Shown here piece by piece: positions 30,701-38,524 of a stretch of 64,000 nucleotides of DNA (its first letter is position 1; each line of letters begins with the position of its first letter). This DNA is from Edaphobacter paludis (lineage in GTDB: Bacteria; Acidobacteriota; Terriglobia; Terriglobales; Acidobacteriaceae), in NCBI RefSeq assembly GCF_039993895.1, contig NZ_CP121194.1, positions 186,001 through 250,000 of the forward strand. The letters are read 5' to 3'. Both the position numbers and the translations under genes were made by a program. The notes under the pieces were generated by a model, which saw nothing but the letters and a program-made list of their open reading frames with translations, had not been told where the DNA came from and did no database searches.

Positions 30701-31590
30701 TCGTAATCGCCTATCGCGACACCATTGTTTCCATAAATGTCGATGCCACAGGCACCATCCAGAATCGTTCGCCAATGATCGGCCCCGTGAAGCATCTGGC
30801 TTTTGTACGATTCGGCATCGCCGAGAGCCTGGGCGGTCACGTCCAGAAATCCGGTTCCGGCTCCGACGCTCAGTATTTCCTCGGTCGCTTCCCACTTCTG
30901 CACCTTCCAGCCATCCGGTTCAATGCGCGACCATTCGGTCCGCCAAGACCCGACCCGCTCTTCGCGTCGAGCATCTCTACGGATTGCAACGATGTCATAT
31001 CGAATTTGCAGTTGCATCGTAAGGGGGACGCTGGTAATCTCATCGATTTCATAAATCTCGAACTCCGCCGTCTCGACCTTTGAGGCCTCCCCGAGCCAGG
31101 TCTGGAACTCCTTTAGAAATCGCGTAGGTTCGGAAGGTCCTGCAGCCCCGAACTGCCTCTTCGTCACGTCGATCCCGTACCCCGAGCGCAGCGAGATTTC
31201 CTTGACGGGGCTGAGCGATGAAGCCTCGATCGTGGAGGAAAGCAACTTCAGCGTGCCTGAAAGGTCGTGAACGGACGCCTTCAGAGATCGGCTCCATTCC
31301 TGGAGTAGCGTATCGACCTCGAAGGCGTACTTCTCAGTGGCGTACTCATCTGAACCGGGAGCTACCAGGCGAAGGATGTCTGCCAAAGAAGATTTCGTCG
31401 GATAGTGAGGCTTGAAACGGACATCCGTGAAAGGGAAAGCGGATTGCCGCTCTGAGGCGACGCGGGAAGAGCCAAGCAGAAACGATGACCCAAAAAACGG
31501 GGCCGGACGGAGAAGCAGCGGAGCAAAGCCTACGCTCTTGAGTAGGGTTCTTCGGGAGAGCAACGGTTTTTCTTTGTTTTGATCGGACAT
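27754..31590 (-). CDS. Tat-exported fusion: FG-GAP repeats, ASPIC/UnbV, TlpA-like redoxin, TPRs
   Basis: A 1278-residue multidomain protein. ATG 31590 is chosen because it places a twin-arginine signal (LSRRTLLKS) close to the N-terminus. Order: Tat signal; a unique alpha/beta region (about 50-250) without a family I know; seven FG-GAP turns (DYDNDGF to DIDHDGR, about 290-715); ASPIC/UnbV (about 745-822); a thioredoxin/TlpA-like domain (about 863-1005; FSLPDLAGNTRELRQFRGS); and seven or so TPRs to the end. In the redoxin the usual WCxxC is replaced by WATIAPLC (28894-28917), so only the second cysteine (Cys899) remains; the IPTSFLLD cis-Pro loop is intact. It probably cannot act as an ordinary disulfide reductase. 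It heads the three-gene minus-strand series and is divergent from receptor C. Confidence 0.88.
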   Translation of the reverse strand: MSDQNKEKPLLSRRTLLKSVGFAPLLLRPAPFFGSSFLLGSSRVASERQSAFPFTDVRFKPHYPTKSSLADILRLVAPGSDEYATEKYAFEVDTLLQEWSRSLKASVHDLSGTLKLLSSTIEASSLSPVKEISLRSGYGIDVTKRQFGAAGPSEPTRFLKEFQTWLGEASKVETAEFEIYEIDEITSVPLTMQLQIRYDIVAIRRDARREERVGSWRTEWSRIEPDGWKVQKWEATEEILSVGAGTGFLDVTAQALGDAESYKSQMLHGADHWRTILDGACGIDIYGNNGVAIGDYDNDGFDDFYVCQPAGLPNRLYRNRGDGTFEDVTDKAGVGALDNTACALFADFDNRGRQDLLVVCGSGPLLFLNQGDGTFSLKRNAFKFARPPQGTFTHAAVADYDGDGRLDIFFCTYMYYLGLDQYHYPVPYYDARNGPPNCLLHNEGNGQFVETTEAAGLNADNDRYSFACAWGDSNSNGHPDLCIANDFGSSQLYRNNGDGTFTVASKESHIEDVGAGMSACWSDFDNDGHQDIYITSMWEAAGQRVSDQGQFHQGTPQSIRALYQRHARGNALYQNEGDGTFKNVGQQVGVAMGRWSWSADFWDFDHDGYSDLYVTNGYISAIDRNDIASFFWRQVVAKSPEDATPSLAYERGWNAINELIRADSSWNAYERNVVFANNRDGTFSEVSGIVGLDFLEDSRSFALADIDHDGRLEVILKNRNAPQLRVLHNAMKELGDSIAFRLRGHKSNRDAIGAAITVETGTITQTKYLQAGSGFLAQHSKEVFFGVGRPQGTLRAKVRWPSGLVQQFESLPVNHRIEIEEDNPSFAAKAFIAAPQAYAKAEPPPTLAQLPSQVETWLITPLKAPEFSLPDLAGNTRELRQFRGSFVLLNFWATIAPLCREQLRGLQQHRAAFVAAPLEIVAVNIDDATGTPTARSMAAEEKLSFPVVFATEEVAGIYNIIYRYLFDRRRDLAIPTSFLLDGEGMIVKVYQGPIDPTRVLADMRAAPKTAAERRQRAIPLKGELFQGSFQRNDFTYGVALFQHGYLDQAAESFQQVIASKPNDPEGYYNLGTLNLRRNNFEQARPYLEQALKLRPNYPEAWSNLGMMSAQEGHPADAIKNFQQALLLRPDYEIALLNLGNVYRRQGAFEKAEECLSHALKIQPDDPEVSYSLGMLNAQQNQLQAAAGYLQKAIELRPGYPEALNNLGIIFVRLQNYENAEEQFKTGIKLAPNNDQAYLNLARLYAMRSDREKAREILQELLRVQPQNPEARQALEVLR

Positions 31591-31733
31591 GATTCTCAGG
31601 GGGCCCCGAAGCAGGCAAGATGCCCGCAGAATATCACCCGCTCCAATCCCCCCGTATTCCATCAACCTGCTGCAAAGCTCTCGCGCAAGATGACTCGCGC
31701 TGTTCGTTCGGATTACCTCAAACTATTGGTTGA

Positions 31734-31783
31734 AATCGATTCAAACATTTTAGTTGACAGGAATTGGCATTACGTACTAATGT
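31734..31783 (+). promoter_or_regulatory. Candidate promoter of receptor C
   Basis: A perfect TTGACA -35 box lies at 31754-31759 inside the 12-base sequence TTTTAGTTGACA (31748-31759), which also occurs at the receptor D promoter. Candidate -10 boxes are TACTAA (31775-31780) or TAATGT (31778-31783), both imperfect. An AATCGATT palindrome lies just upstream (31734-31741) and also occurs at receptor D. The leader to ATG 31911 would be over 100 bases. The remainder of 31591-31910 holds no gene I can support, and must also hold the promoter of the divergent fusion gene. Confidence 0.55.
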
Positions 31784-31799
31784 TTGCAGTCACACAACC

Positions 31800-31813
31800 T
31801 GTAACCGCTTACA
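31800..31813 (+). promoter_or_regulatory. LacI-type operator candidate upstream of receptor C
   Basis: TGTAACCGCTTACA is a near-perfect dyad (arms TGTAA and TTACA around CCGC) with the central CG expected of LacI-family sites. It lies downstream of the candidate promoter and 97 bases before the receptor C start, a repressing position. No LacI gene is adjacent; the only one in the window is at 54538-55605. Confidence 0.5.
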
Positions 31814-31910
31814 AGTAGCGAAACACCAGGGCCCCTTTTCCGCGACGACCAGATAACTAAAAAGAAAATGCAATGGACCGAAATAAGTGACGAATTTGGA
31901 GGACATTAGG

Positions 31911-34900
31911 ATGGCTTCTGACCGCAACACCCTCAAATGGCTAAGGAAATATGGCTCGATAGCACTCGCGTGCTTTTGCTTTCTCCTGGTCTCGACAAAC
32001 TACGCAGCAGCCCAGGTAGATGAAGGCTCCATTACCGGAACCGTGACCGACACCACCGGCGCTGTCGTGCCAGACGCCACCGTTACCCTCGTAAATACGG
32101 ATGTGGGTCTAAACCTCAAGAGCACGACGAACAATAACGGTACATACTCCTTTTCTCCCATCAGAATCGGTCACTACTCCGTTACCGTCACCGCTCAGGG
32201 TTTTGCGAAGACAACCCAGCAGAACATTACGGTAAACGTTGCGCAAAGCCTGCAAGTAAACGTTCAACTCAAGTTGGGCGCCGCGACCGAGACCGTCGAA
32301 GTGACCACTGCCCCGCCAACTCTTCAGACCGATGGCGCGTCCGTCGGCCAGGTGATTACCGAGAAGAGTGTCAATGACCTTCCGCTCAATGGCCGCAACT
32401 TTACCTTCCTCGCGCAGCTGGGAGCCGGCACGCAAACGCCACAGGCCGATACGCGCGGTAACGCGGCCTCAGGAGCCTTCTCGGCCAATGGTCTGCGCCC
32501 TGCTCAGAACAACTACCTGCTCGATGGTATTGACAATAACTCCAACGCAGTAGACTTCTTGAACGGTACCAATTTCATTGTTCTCCCCCCAGTGGATGCT
32601 ATTGCGGAATTCAAAGTTCAGACTGCGGACTTCAGCGCTGAGCTGGGGCGTTCCGCCGGCGCTGTCCTCAACGCAACCATCAAGTCTGGTACTAACAGCT
32701 TTCATGGTGCCGCGTGGGAATTTTTCCGCAACGACAAGCTCGATGCCGCCGACTGGTTTGAAGATAACGCCGGAATCAAAAAGGGCGTCTTGCGGCAAAA
32801 CCAATTCGGAGCCTCTATCGGCGGCCCGATCATCAAGAACAAAGTCTTCTTCTTCGGCGACTATGAGGGTCTCCGCCGAGTCCAGGGAACAGTTTCAACC
32901 GGCACCGTACCAACCACAGCCGAAGTGAGCAGTGGCTTCCAAAACCTCTCCGACATGATCACTTCGCAGTCCAGCGCCGCTGCCCAGGTCGATAGTCTTG
33001 GCCGTTCGATTCCAAAGGGTACGATCCTCGATCCAGCAACGACTCGTGCCGTTACCGCAGGCCAGGTGGATCCGGTCTCTGGTATCTCTGCACCAAAGAC
33101 AGGCTATGTTCGCGATCCCTTTGGAACTTGCCCTGCCAGCACAACGACCTTCACCCTTGCCACCTGCGGCCTGAATCAACTTCCACAAGGTCGGCTGGAT
33201 CCCGTAGCGCTCAAGCTGTTGAGCCTCTACCCGGCACCGACCAGCAGCTCCTTCTCGTCGAACTACGCCACCAGTCCCCACCTCTTCGAACATCGCAACG
33301 CATTTGATACTCGTGTCGACGTCAACCCGACCCAGAAGGACCAGGTCTTCTTTCGCTTCAGCTACGTGGACGATCCTCAATATATCCCGGGTATCTTCGG
33401 TGGTGTCGCGGACGGCGGTGGATTCCAGCAGGGGCTCCAGACTGCCAAGTCGAATCAGTCTGCCTTTGGATATACTCACGTCTTCACGCCAGAGACGATT
33501 AATGTGTTGCGTGTCGGATTCAACCACCTTCACACCACCCGCTTTGGTCCTGTAGGCAATCAGAGTGGCATCCCGGCACAGTACGGGATCCAAGGTATTC
33601 CTCAATTCGCTGAAAACGGCGGTCTTCCCTCCATCGCCATCAATGGGCTGTCAACCCTTGGCAGCAACGCTTTCCTGCCGTCCGATGAGATCAGCCAGAC
33701 TCTTCAGATTACGGACGACTTGACCAAGATCTGGAAGTCGCACACTTTCAAAGGTGGCGTCGAATCCCAGCATGTAAAATTTTCGACCTTACAGCCGGCG
33801 TATTCTCGTGGCAACTTTGACTACAACGGCCAGTACACCGATATTCCGCAGCAAAATAACGGCGGAACTGGACGTGCACAATTCCTGCTCACTCCGACAG
33901 CATCGACTGTCCCCAATGGAGTGAACTTCTCCGGTGGCTCCGACTCAATCAACGCCTCCAACATCAACAAGACCTATGATGCGAAGATCTACTTCGCTTC
34001 GTACTTCCAGGACGATTGGAAGGTCAACTCCAAGTTGACACTCAATCTGGGGCTGCGTTGGGACTACTTCGGGCCGATCGACGAGACCAACGGCGGCCAA
34101 GCCAACTTTGCGCAGTCAGGTCCACCAAATGGAGTTCCGACCTACCTCATTCCGGCCTCCGGAAAGGACAATCGGAGCCTGTCCACCAGCTTTACCACCT
34201 TGCTGGCGAAGGATGGAATCCAACTGGAACAAACGGACAGATACGGCCAGGGATTGGTAAAGATGCAGAAGACCAACTTTGCGCCGCGTGTCGGCTTCGC
34301 CTACCAGATCACCCCAAGGTTTGTCGCACGCGGCGGCTTTGGCTTCTTCTACAACGCATTTGAAAACCAGGGATACGGTCCGAATATTGGTGAAAACTAT
34401 CCATTCGTCTTCAACTTCACCTACACACCGCAGACGGCTGGTACTAATCCCGGACTGCAAACTGTTTCTCCCATCAGCTACAACACTCCGTGGGCGGGCT
34501 GCCCCACCGCGGGTCCAGGTTCAACTGCAACCATGGGCGCCGGTCTCTCCTGCGTGCAATTCACGCCGACGGCTGTGAATGCTCAAGGTTTGGGTCTGCA
34601 AGGTCTTCAATTTCAATACCAAACCCCTCGTACATTGAGCACGAATTTCACGCTGCAATACTCGCTAACGCCTTCCTTGTCCGTACAGGCAGCCTATGTC
34701 TTTACTCAGGGCAAATATCTCCAAGCCGGAATTGGCCAGAATAATGTCACCGCAATCCTGCCCCAAGGTACAAGCACTACAAATCTTGCACATCCAGGGG
34801 CTGGCGGTACCATTCCGTTCCCTGACTTCTCATCCGGTTCCAGCTATCAGGCCACCATCGGGCAAAGTGATTACAACGGACTGCAAACCAAGATCGAACA

Positions 34901-35714
34901 ACAATTCTCGAATGGTCTCACCTTCCTCTTCGCCTACACCTACTCCAAGACACTTTCGGATGCAGGTGACCTGCTGAATGGCGGAAGCGTAGGCGGGTAT
35001 CGCGCACCCTCCGTTCCTGGTCTTGGCCCGATGTTTGACTGGGGTCTGGCTGACTTCGATATCCGCCAGGTACTGCACTTCAGCGGCGGATATGAACTTC
35101 CAGTCGGCAAAAACAAGCGCTTCCTCGGAACATCGAGCAAGGCAGTCGATGCTGTCATTGGAGGATGGTCGGCAAACTGGATCGCCACGCTTCAGGGTGG
35201 CCAGCCTATCACTCTCAGCTGTCCTACCGGTACAACGGCGGGAACGAACTGCAACGATGTCCGTGTTGCGGGCCAGAGCCAGAAGCTGGGTCTCCATACC
35301 GACTCGCAAGGAAAGCTTAACTGGTTCGGCAATGTCAAGGCATTTCAGCAGCCCTGCCAGCTAGGCCCCAACGGTCCAATTCCAGACTCGCCCGCTGGTT
35401 GCATCCCTTCTACCGGCAGCGCGGTTCTTGGTTTCGCCGGACCAAACACGTTCGGTCCTGGATTCCATCGTCTGGACTTCTCGTTGTTCAAGGCAATCCA
35501 GATCAACGACAGGTTCTCCATGCAATTCCGGACTGAGTTCTTCAACATCCTCAACCATCCGAACTTCAACGCACCGAACTTCGGTGGGAACGGAGTTGTG
35601 GCCATCTCCGGTTCCGGCAACTTTACCAACGCCAACTTCGGCGAAATTGGGTCTACACGTGATGCTCCCTACGATCCGCGACAGATTCAGTTCGCCCTCA
35701 AGCTGTACTACTAA
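31911..35714 (+). CDS. TonB-dependent receptor C (Oar-like)
   Basis: Outer-membrane receptor of 1267 residues, the longest of the four. ATG 31911 follows GGAGGA (31898-31903) by seven bases; the longer frame from GTG 31887 includes that site and is rejected. Seen: signal peptide (YGSIALACFCFLLVSTNYAAAQ), regulatory-like domain (GTVTDTTGAVVPDATVTL, about 32-110), plug (LPLNGRNFTFLAQLGAGTQTP, YLLDGIDNNSN) and barrel ending YY. The LPLNGRNF segment is typical of the acidobacterial Oar-like group. A bifurcated terminator and a TPR gene follow. Upstream are a promoter and LacI-type dyad shared in part with receptor D. Ligand unknown. Confidence 0.92.
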   Translation: MASDRNTLKWLRKYGSIALACFCFLLVSTNYAAAQVDEGSITGTVTDTTGAVVPDATVTLVNTDVGLNLKSTTNNNGTYSFSPIRIGHYSVTVTAQGFAKTTQQNITVNVAQSLQVNVQLKLGAATETVEVTTAPPTLQTDGASVGQVITEKSVNDLPLNGRNFTFLAQLGAGTQTPQADTRGNAASGAFSANGLRPAQNNYLLDGIDNNSNAVDFLNGTNFIVLPPVDAIAEFKVQTADFSAELGRSAGAVLNATIKSGTNSFHGAAWEFFRNDKLDAADWFEDNAGIKKGVLRQNQFGASIGGPIIKNKVFFFGDYEGLRRVQGTVSTGTVPTTAEVSSGFQNLSDMITSQSSAAAQVDSLGRSIPKGTILDPATTRAVTAGQVDPVSGISAPKTGYVRDPFGTCPASTTTFTLATCGLNQLPQGRLDPVALKLLSLYPAPTSSSFSSNYATSPHLFEHRNAFDTRVDVNPTQKDQVFFRFSYVDDPQYIPGIFGGVADGGGFQQGLQTAKSNQSAFGYTHVFTPETINVLRVGFNHLHTTRFGPVGNQSGIPAQYGIQGIPQFAENGGLPSIAINGLSTLGSNAFLPSDEISQTLQITDDLTKIWKSHTFKGGVESQHVKFSTLQPAYSRGNFDYNGQYTDIPQQNNGGTGRAQFLLTPTASTVPNGVNFSGGSDSINASNINKTYDAKIYFASYFQDDWKVNSKLTLNLGLRWDYFGPIDETNGGQANFAQSGPPNGVPTYLIPASGKDNRSLSTSFTTLLAKDGIQLEQTDRYGQGLVKMQKTNFAPRVGFAYQITPRFVARGGFGFFYNAFENQGYGPNIGENYPFVFNFTYTPQTAGTNPGLQTVSPISYNTPWAGCPTAGPGSTATMGAGLSCVQFTPTAVNAQGLGLQGLQFQYQTPRTLSTNFTLQYSLTPSLSVQAAYVFTQGKYLQAGIGQNNVTAILPQGTSTTNLAHPGAGGTIPFPDFSSGSSYQATIGQSDYNGLQTKIEQQFSNGLTFLFAYTYSKTLSDAGDLLNGGSVGGYRAPSVPGLGPMFDWGLADFDIRQVLHFSGGYELPVGKNKRFLGTSSKAVDAVIGGWSANWIATLQGGQPITLSCPTGTTAGTNCNDVRVAGQSQKLGLHTDSQGKLNWFGNVKAFQQPCQLGPNGPIPDSPAGCIPSTGSAVLGFAGPNTFGPGFHRLDFSLFKAIQINDRFSMQFRTEFFNILNHPNFNAPNFGGNGVVAISGSGNFTNANFGEIGSTRDAPYDPRQIQFALKLYY

Positions 35715-35728
35715 GGCAGGATGAAAAC

Positions 35729-35775
35729 ACCCCGGAGAGGCATTCCCGCGAGGGAACCTTTTCGGGGTTTATTAT
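35729..35775 (+). terminator. Long hairpin terminator after receptor C
   Basis: Outer stem ACCCCG / CGGGGT (35729-35734 and 35763-35768) encloses an inner stem TTCCC-GCGA-GGGAA (35743-35756), with partial pairing between. It is followed by TT ATTATTT. It lies between receptor C and the TPR gene, so the latter would depend on readthrough or its own promoter. Confidence 0.75.
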
Positions 35776-35818
35776 TTGGTGGAGCGCTTTGCTCACGCGG
35801 CGATCATGGAGGCGGATT

Positions 35819-37234
35819 GTGAGCAGAAAGGCCTGGTGCCGACGGGCGATACTTTGTCCGATGTTGGTCTGGGCAACATTCGCGGCAGCGGAAGACAATC
35901 CGCAGCAGAAGCTGGATCGCCAGTTTCAGTCTGCTGTGGCGCATTACGACGCCGGACAGTTGCCAGAGGCGGCCGCCGAACTAGAAGATCTATTGCCGCA
36001 CGTATCAAACAACTTTGAAGCTCAGGAACTCCTCGGCCTGATTTACGCCTCGATGTCCGACGATGCAAAAGCCATCGTCCACTTGGAAGCAGCGGTTCGG
36101 TTGAAGCCGAATTCGGCCCCTGCGAGGACAAATCTGGCAGCCAGCCTGTCCCGTTCTGGAAGCCCACAGTTAGCTGGGGAGCAACTCCAAAAAGCGCTCA
36201 CTCTGGCGCCCCATGAGTACACGACAAATCACAATTTAGGTGAGTTCTATATCAAGTCTGGAAAGATCTCAGAAGCGCGCCCATTGCTCGCACGGGCGCA
36301 GCGAATTGATCCTTCCTCCTACGACAATGGCTACGACCTCGCAACTGCCGACCTGCTCACCGGACAGCTCGCTGAGGCACGGGAGCTTGTCCAAAGCCTC
36401 CTGCAAAAAAAGAATACCGGCGAGCTTCATAATCTTCTGGCCCAGATCGAGGAGAAAGATGGTCAATTCGTGGCGGCGGCGAATGAGTTCGAGACCGCCG
36501 CTCATATGGATCCCAGCGAAGACAATCTGTTTGACTGGGCAAGCGAGCTTCTTTTGCACCGGACCTACGAGCCGGCAATCGAAGTGTTCCGGTCGGCTGC
36601 CCAGCGCTATCCGAATTCGCCACGCCTGATGATCGGACTTGGCATGTCGCTCTACGCGCGAGGGCTATATGAGGATGCAGTGAAAGCCTTACTCACGGCT
36701 GCCGATCTCAATCCCTCCGACCCCAGGTGCTACCTGTTTCTATCCAAGTCGTATGACAGTTCTCCGAGCCAGGCTGACGAGGTCATCCAGCGGTTCCGAC
36801 GTTACGCTGCGCTTGAGCCCAACAATGCGTTGGCGCAGTATTATTACGCGATGAGTTTGTGGAAGGGGAAACGCGCTGAAGGCTCCGGCCTGAACTTCCA
36901 AGAGGTGGAGTCGCTGCTAAAGAAGTCGATAGCGCTCAACGGCTCCATCCCCGAAGCCCACATGCAGTTGGGCAATCTGTACGCCGACCAGCGTCAGTTT
37001 GAGAAGTCGATTCCGGAGTATGTCCGTGCGCTCGAACTGAATCCAAATCTTCCCGACGCCCATTACCGCCTGGGAACAGACTATGTTCACATTGGGCAAA
37101 AAGATCGCGCCCAGACCGAGTTCGCCGTTTACCAGAAGCTCCGGGCACAACACATGGCCGAAGTTGACAAGGAGCGCGCAGAGGTAAAGCAGTTTGTTTA
37201 TTCCTCAAAGCCTGCGCCTTCCGCTAAGCCTTGA
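35819..37234 (+). CDS. Exported TPR protein, paralogue of the 580-residue TPR protein
   Basis: The likely start is GTG 35819, six bases after GGAGG (35808-35812); this gives 471 residues with a signal peptide (RAILCPMLVWATFAAAE). About 11 TPRs follow, such as LLGLIYASMSDDAKAIVHLEAAVRLKPN and LGNLYADQRQFEKSIPEYVRALELNPN. It is collinear with the C-terminal part of the protein at 21937-23679 (shared blocks FxWxSELLLHR, DLNPxDP, YYAMSL, DAHYRLG, end ExKQF), but lacks that protein's regulatory-like domain. It lies just downstream of receptor C, as the other lies beside receptor B. Probably a periplasmic partner of the receptor; this is inferred from position. Confidence 0.82.
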   Translation: MSRKAWCRRAILCPMLVWATFAAAEDNPQQKLDRQFQSAVAHYDAGQLPEAAAELEDLLPHVSNNFEAQELLGLIYASMSDDAKAIVHLEAAVRLKPNSAPARTNLAASLSRSGSPQLAGEQLQKALTLAPHEYTTNHNLGEFYIKSGKISEARPLLARAQRIDPSSYDNGYDLATADLLTGQLAEARELVQSLLQKKNTGELHNLLAQIEEKDGQFVAAANEFETAAHMDPSEDNLFDWASELLLHRTYEPAIEVFRSAAQRYPNSPRLMIGLGMSLYARGLYEDAVKALLTAADLNPSDPRCYLFLSKSYDSSPSQADEVIQRFRRYAALEPNNALAQYYYAMSLWKGKRAEGSGLNFQEVESLLKKSIALNGSIPEAHMQLGNLYADQRQFEKSIPEYVRALELNPNLPDAHYRLGTDYVHIGQKDRAQTEFAVYQKLRAQHMAEVDKERAEVKQFVYSSKPAPSAKP

Positions 37235-37319
37235 TTTCAAAAGGCGTTCGTGGGAAGAGACTGATCAGGTTCCAGCAGGTGTTTGAAATGAAGCCGAAGA
37301 TGAGCAACAGGGAGATTTG

Positions 37320-38522
37320 ATGGGCCAATCCTTATTCCGCAGATCATCGATGCCGCAAGCCCCGGACATGAGGACGCTCAGTTCACAGGAAATTGCCCGC
37401 CATCTTGGTCGCACCAGACGTGATTTCCTGCGCGATGCGGCTGGGTTGACTCTTGGAGCATCGCTAATGGGCGCAAGCCCTTTTGTGCATGCGGCGACTG
37501 TGGCCAAGAAACGGAAAGTCATCGTCATCACCTTTGGCGGGGGCGCCCGCGATCAGGAGACCTTCGCGCCAGAGGGTCAGATTAATATTCCGCACATGCT
37601 CGGCGAACTCATTCCGCAGTCGAGTTTCTTCACGCAGGTTACAAACCATGGGATTCTCGGGCATTACGTGGCAACCGCCAGTCTGGCGACCGGGGTCTAC
37701 GAAACTCTCAATAACTTCTCCGCCGTGCCGCCAGAACACCCTACGGTCTTCGAGTACTTTCGCAAAGACCTCAGACGACCCGTCTCGGATGCATGGGTCG
37801 TTGCACCGAGCAACGGTTTCAACCGGATTGGCGAGAGCGATTGCCGTTCTTACGGACCGGGGCTAGGAGCCAGAGTCATCTTGCCAAAGCATCTGCTGAG
37901 TGCGGCAACCTCCGGCTCGAACGTGGATTATGGCCACCTGCTGCATGACAACTACGAAACTCCTCTCTACGCGCCGCAGATTGGAGGCGGTGAGTTCGAA
38001 CTGCAGCAACTCGATACGATCTTGAAGCTTTCCGTCGATGACTTCAAAGCGCATGCAACGATGCTGGCGAGCCCTGACGAACTATCGGTATACATTGCCA
38101 GGCGGCTGATGCGGCAGGAATCGCCGAGTCTTCTATGGATCACCATGCACGATATCGATGTAGCGCATTCCGGCGCCTATTCCCTCTACGTCGATGCAAT
38201 CCGTCGTACAGACCGGCTCTGTGCCGAACTCTGGAAAGCCGTGCAGGAGGAGCCGGAATACGCCGGAAACACGACACTTCTCATCCTGCCCGATTTTGGA
38301 CGAGACTCCGACCAGGACTCTGGCGGCAATGGATTTCAACATCACCGTACAGGCGACGCGGCTTCTCGCACCACATGGATGATGGCCCTCGGTGCAGGCG
38401 TCCGCCCCGGCGTGGTATACGACAACCCAGTGCAGTCCATCGATCTGGTCCCTAGTATCGGTGCCATCATGGGATTCTCCGCTGCACAAGCGCAAGGCAA
38501 GCCAATAAAGGAACTTCTGTAG
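37320..38522 (+). CDS. Tat-exported DUF1501-like (alkaline-phosphatase-superfamily) protein
   Basis: ATG 37320 has GGAG five bases upstream; the product is 400 residues. A twin-arginine signal (TRRDFLRDAAGLTLGASLMGASPFVHA) is set back about 37 residues from the start. The mature part begins KKRKVIVITFGGGARDQETFAPEG, the usual entry of DUF1501/sulfatase-like folds, and continues with ITMHDIDVAHSGAYSLYVDAIRRTD and LLILPDFGRDSD, which carry likely metal-binding Asp and His residues. The activity of this family is not established; a hydrolase acting in the periplasm is plausible. The next gene starts only two bases after its stop, so the two are almost certainly translated together. Confidence 0.85.
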   Translation: MGQSLFRRSSMPQAPDMRTLSSQEIARHLGRTRRDFLRDAAGLTLGASLMGASPFVHAATVAKKRKVIVITFGGGARDQETFAPEGQINIPHMLGELIPQSSFFTQVTNHGILGHYVATASLATGVYETLNNFSAVPPEHPTVFEYFRKDLRRPVSDAWVVAPSNGFNRIGESDCRSYGPGLGARVILPKHLLSAATSGSNVDYGHLLHDNYETPLYAPQIGGGEFELQQLDTILKLSVDDFKAHATMLASPDELSVYIARRLMRQESPSLLWITMHDIDVAHSGAYSLYVDAIRRTDRLCAELWKAVQEEPEYAGNTTLLILPDFGRDSDQDSGGNGFQHHRTGDAASRTTWMMALGAGVRPGVVYDNPVQSIDLVPSIGAIMGFSAAQAQGKPIKELL

Positions 38523-38524
38523 TT

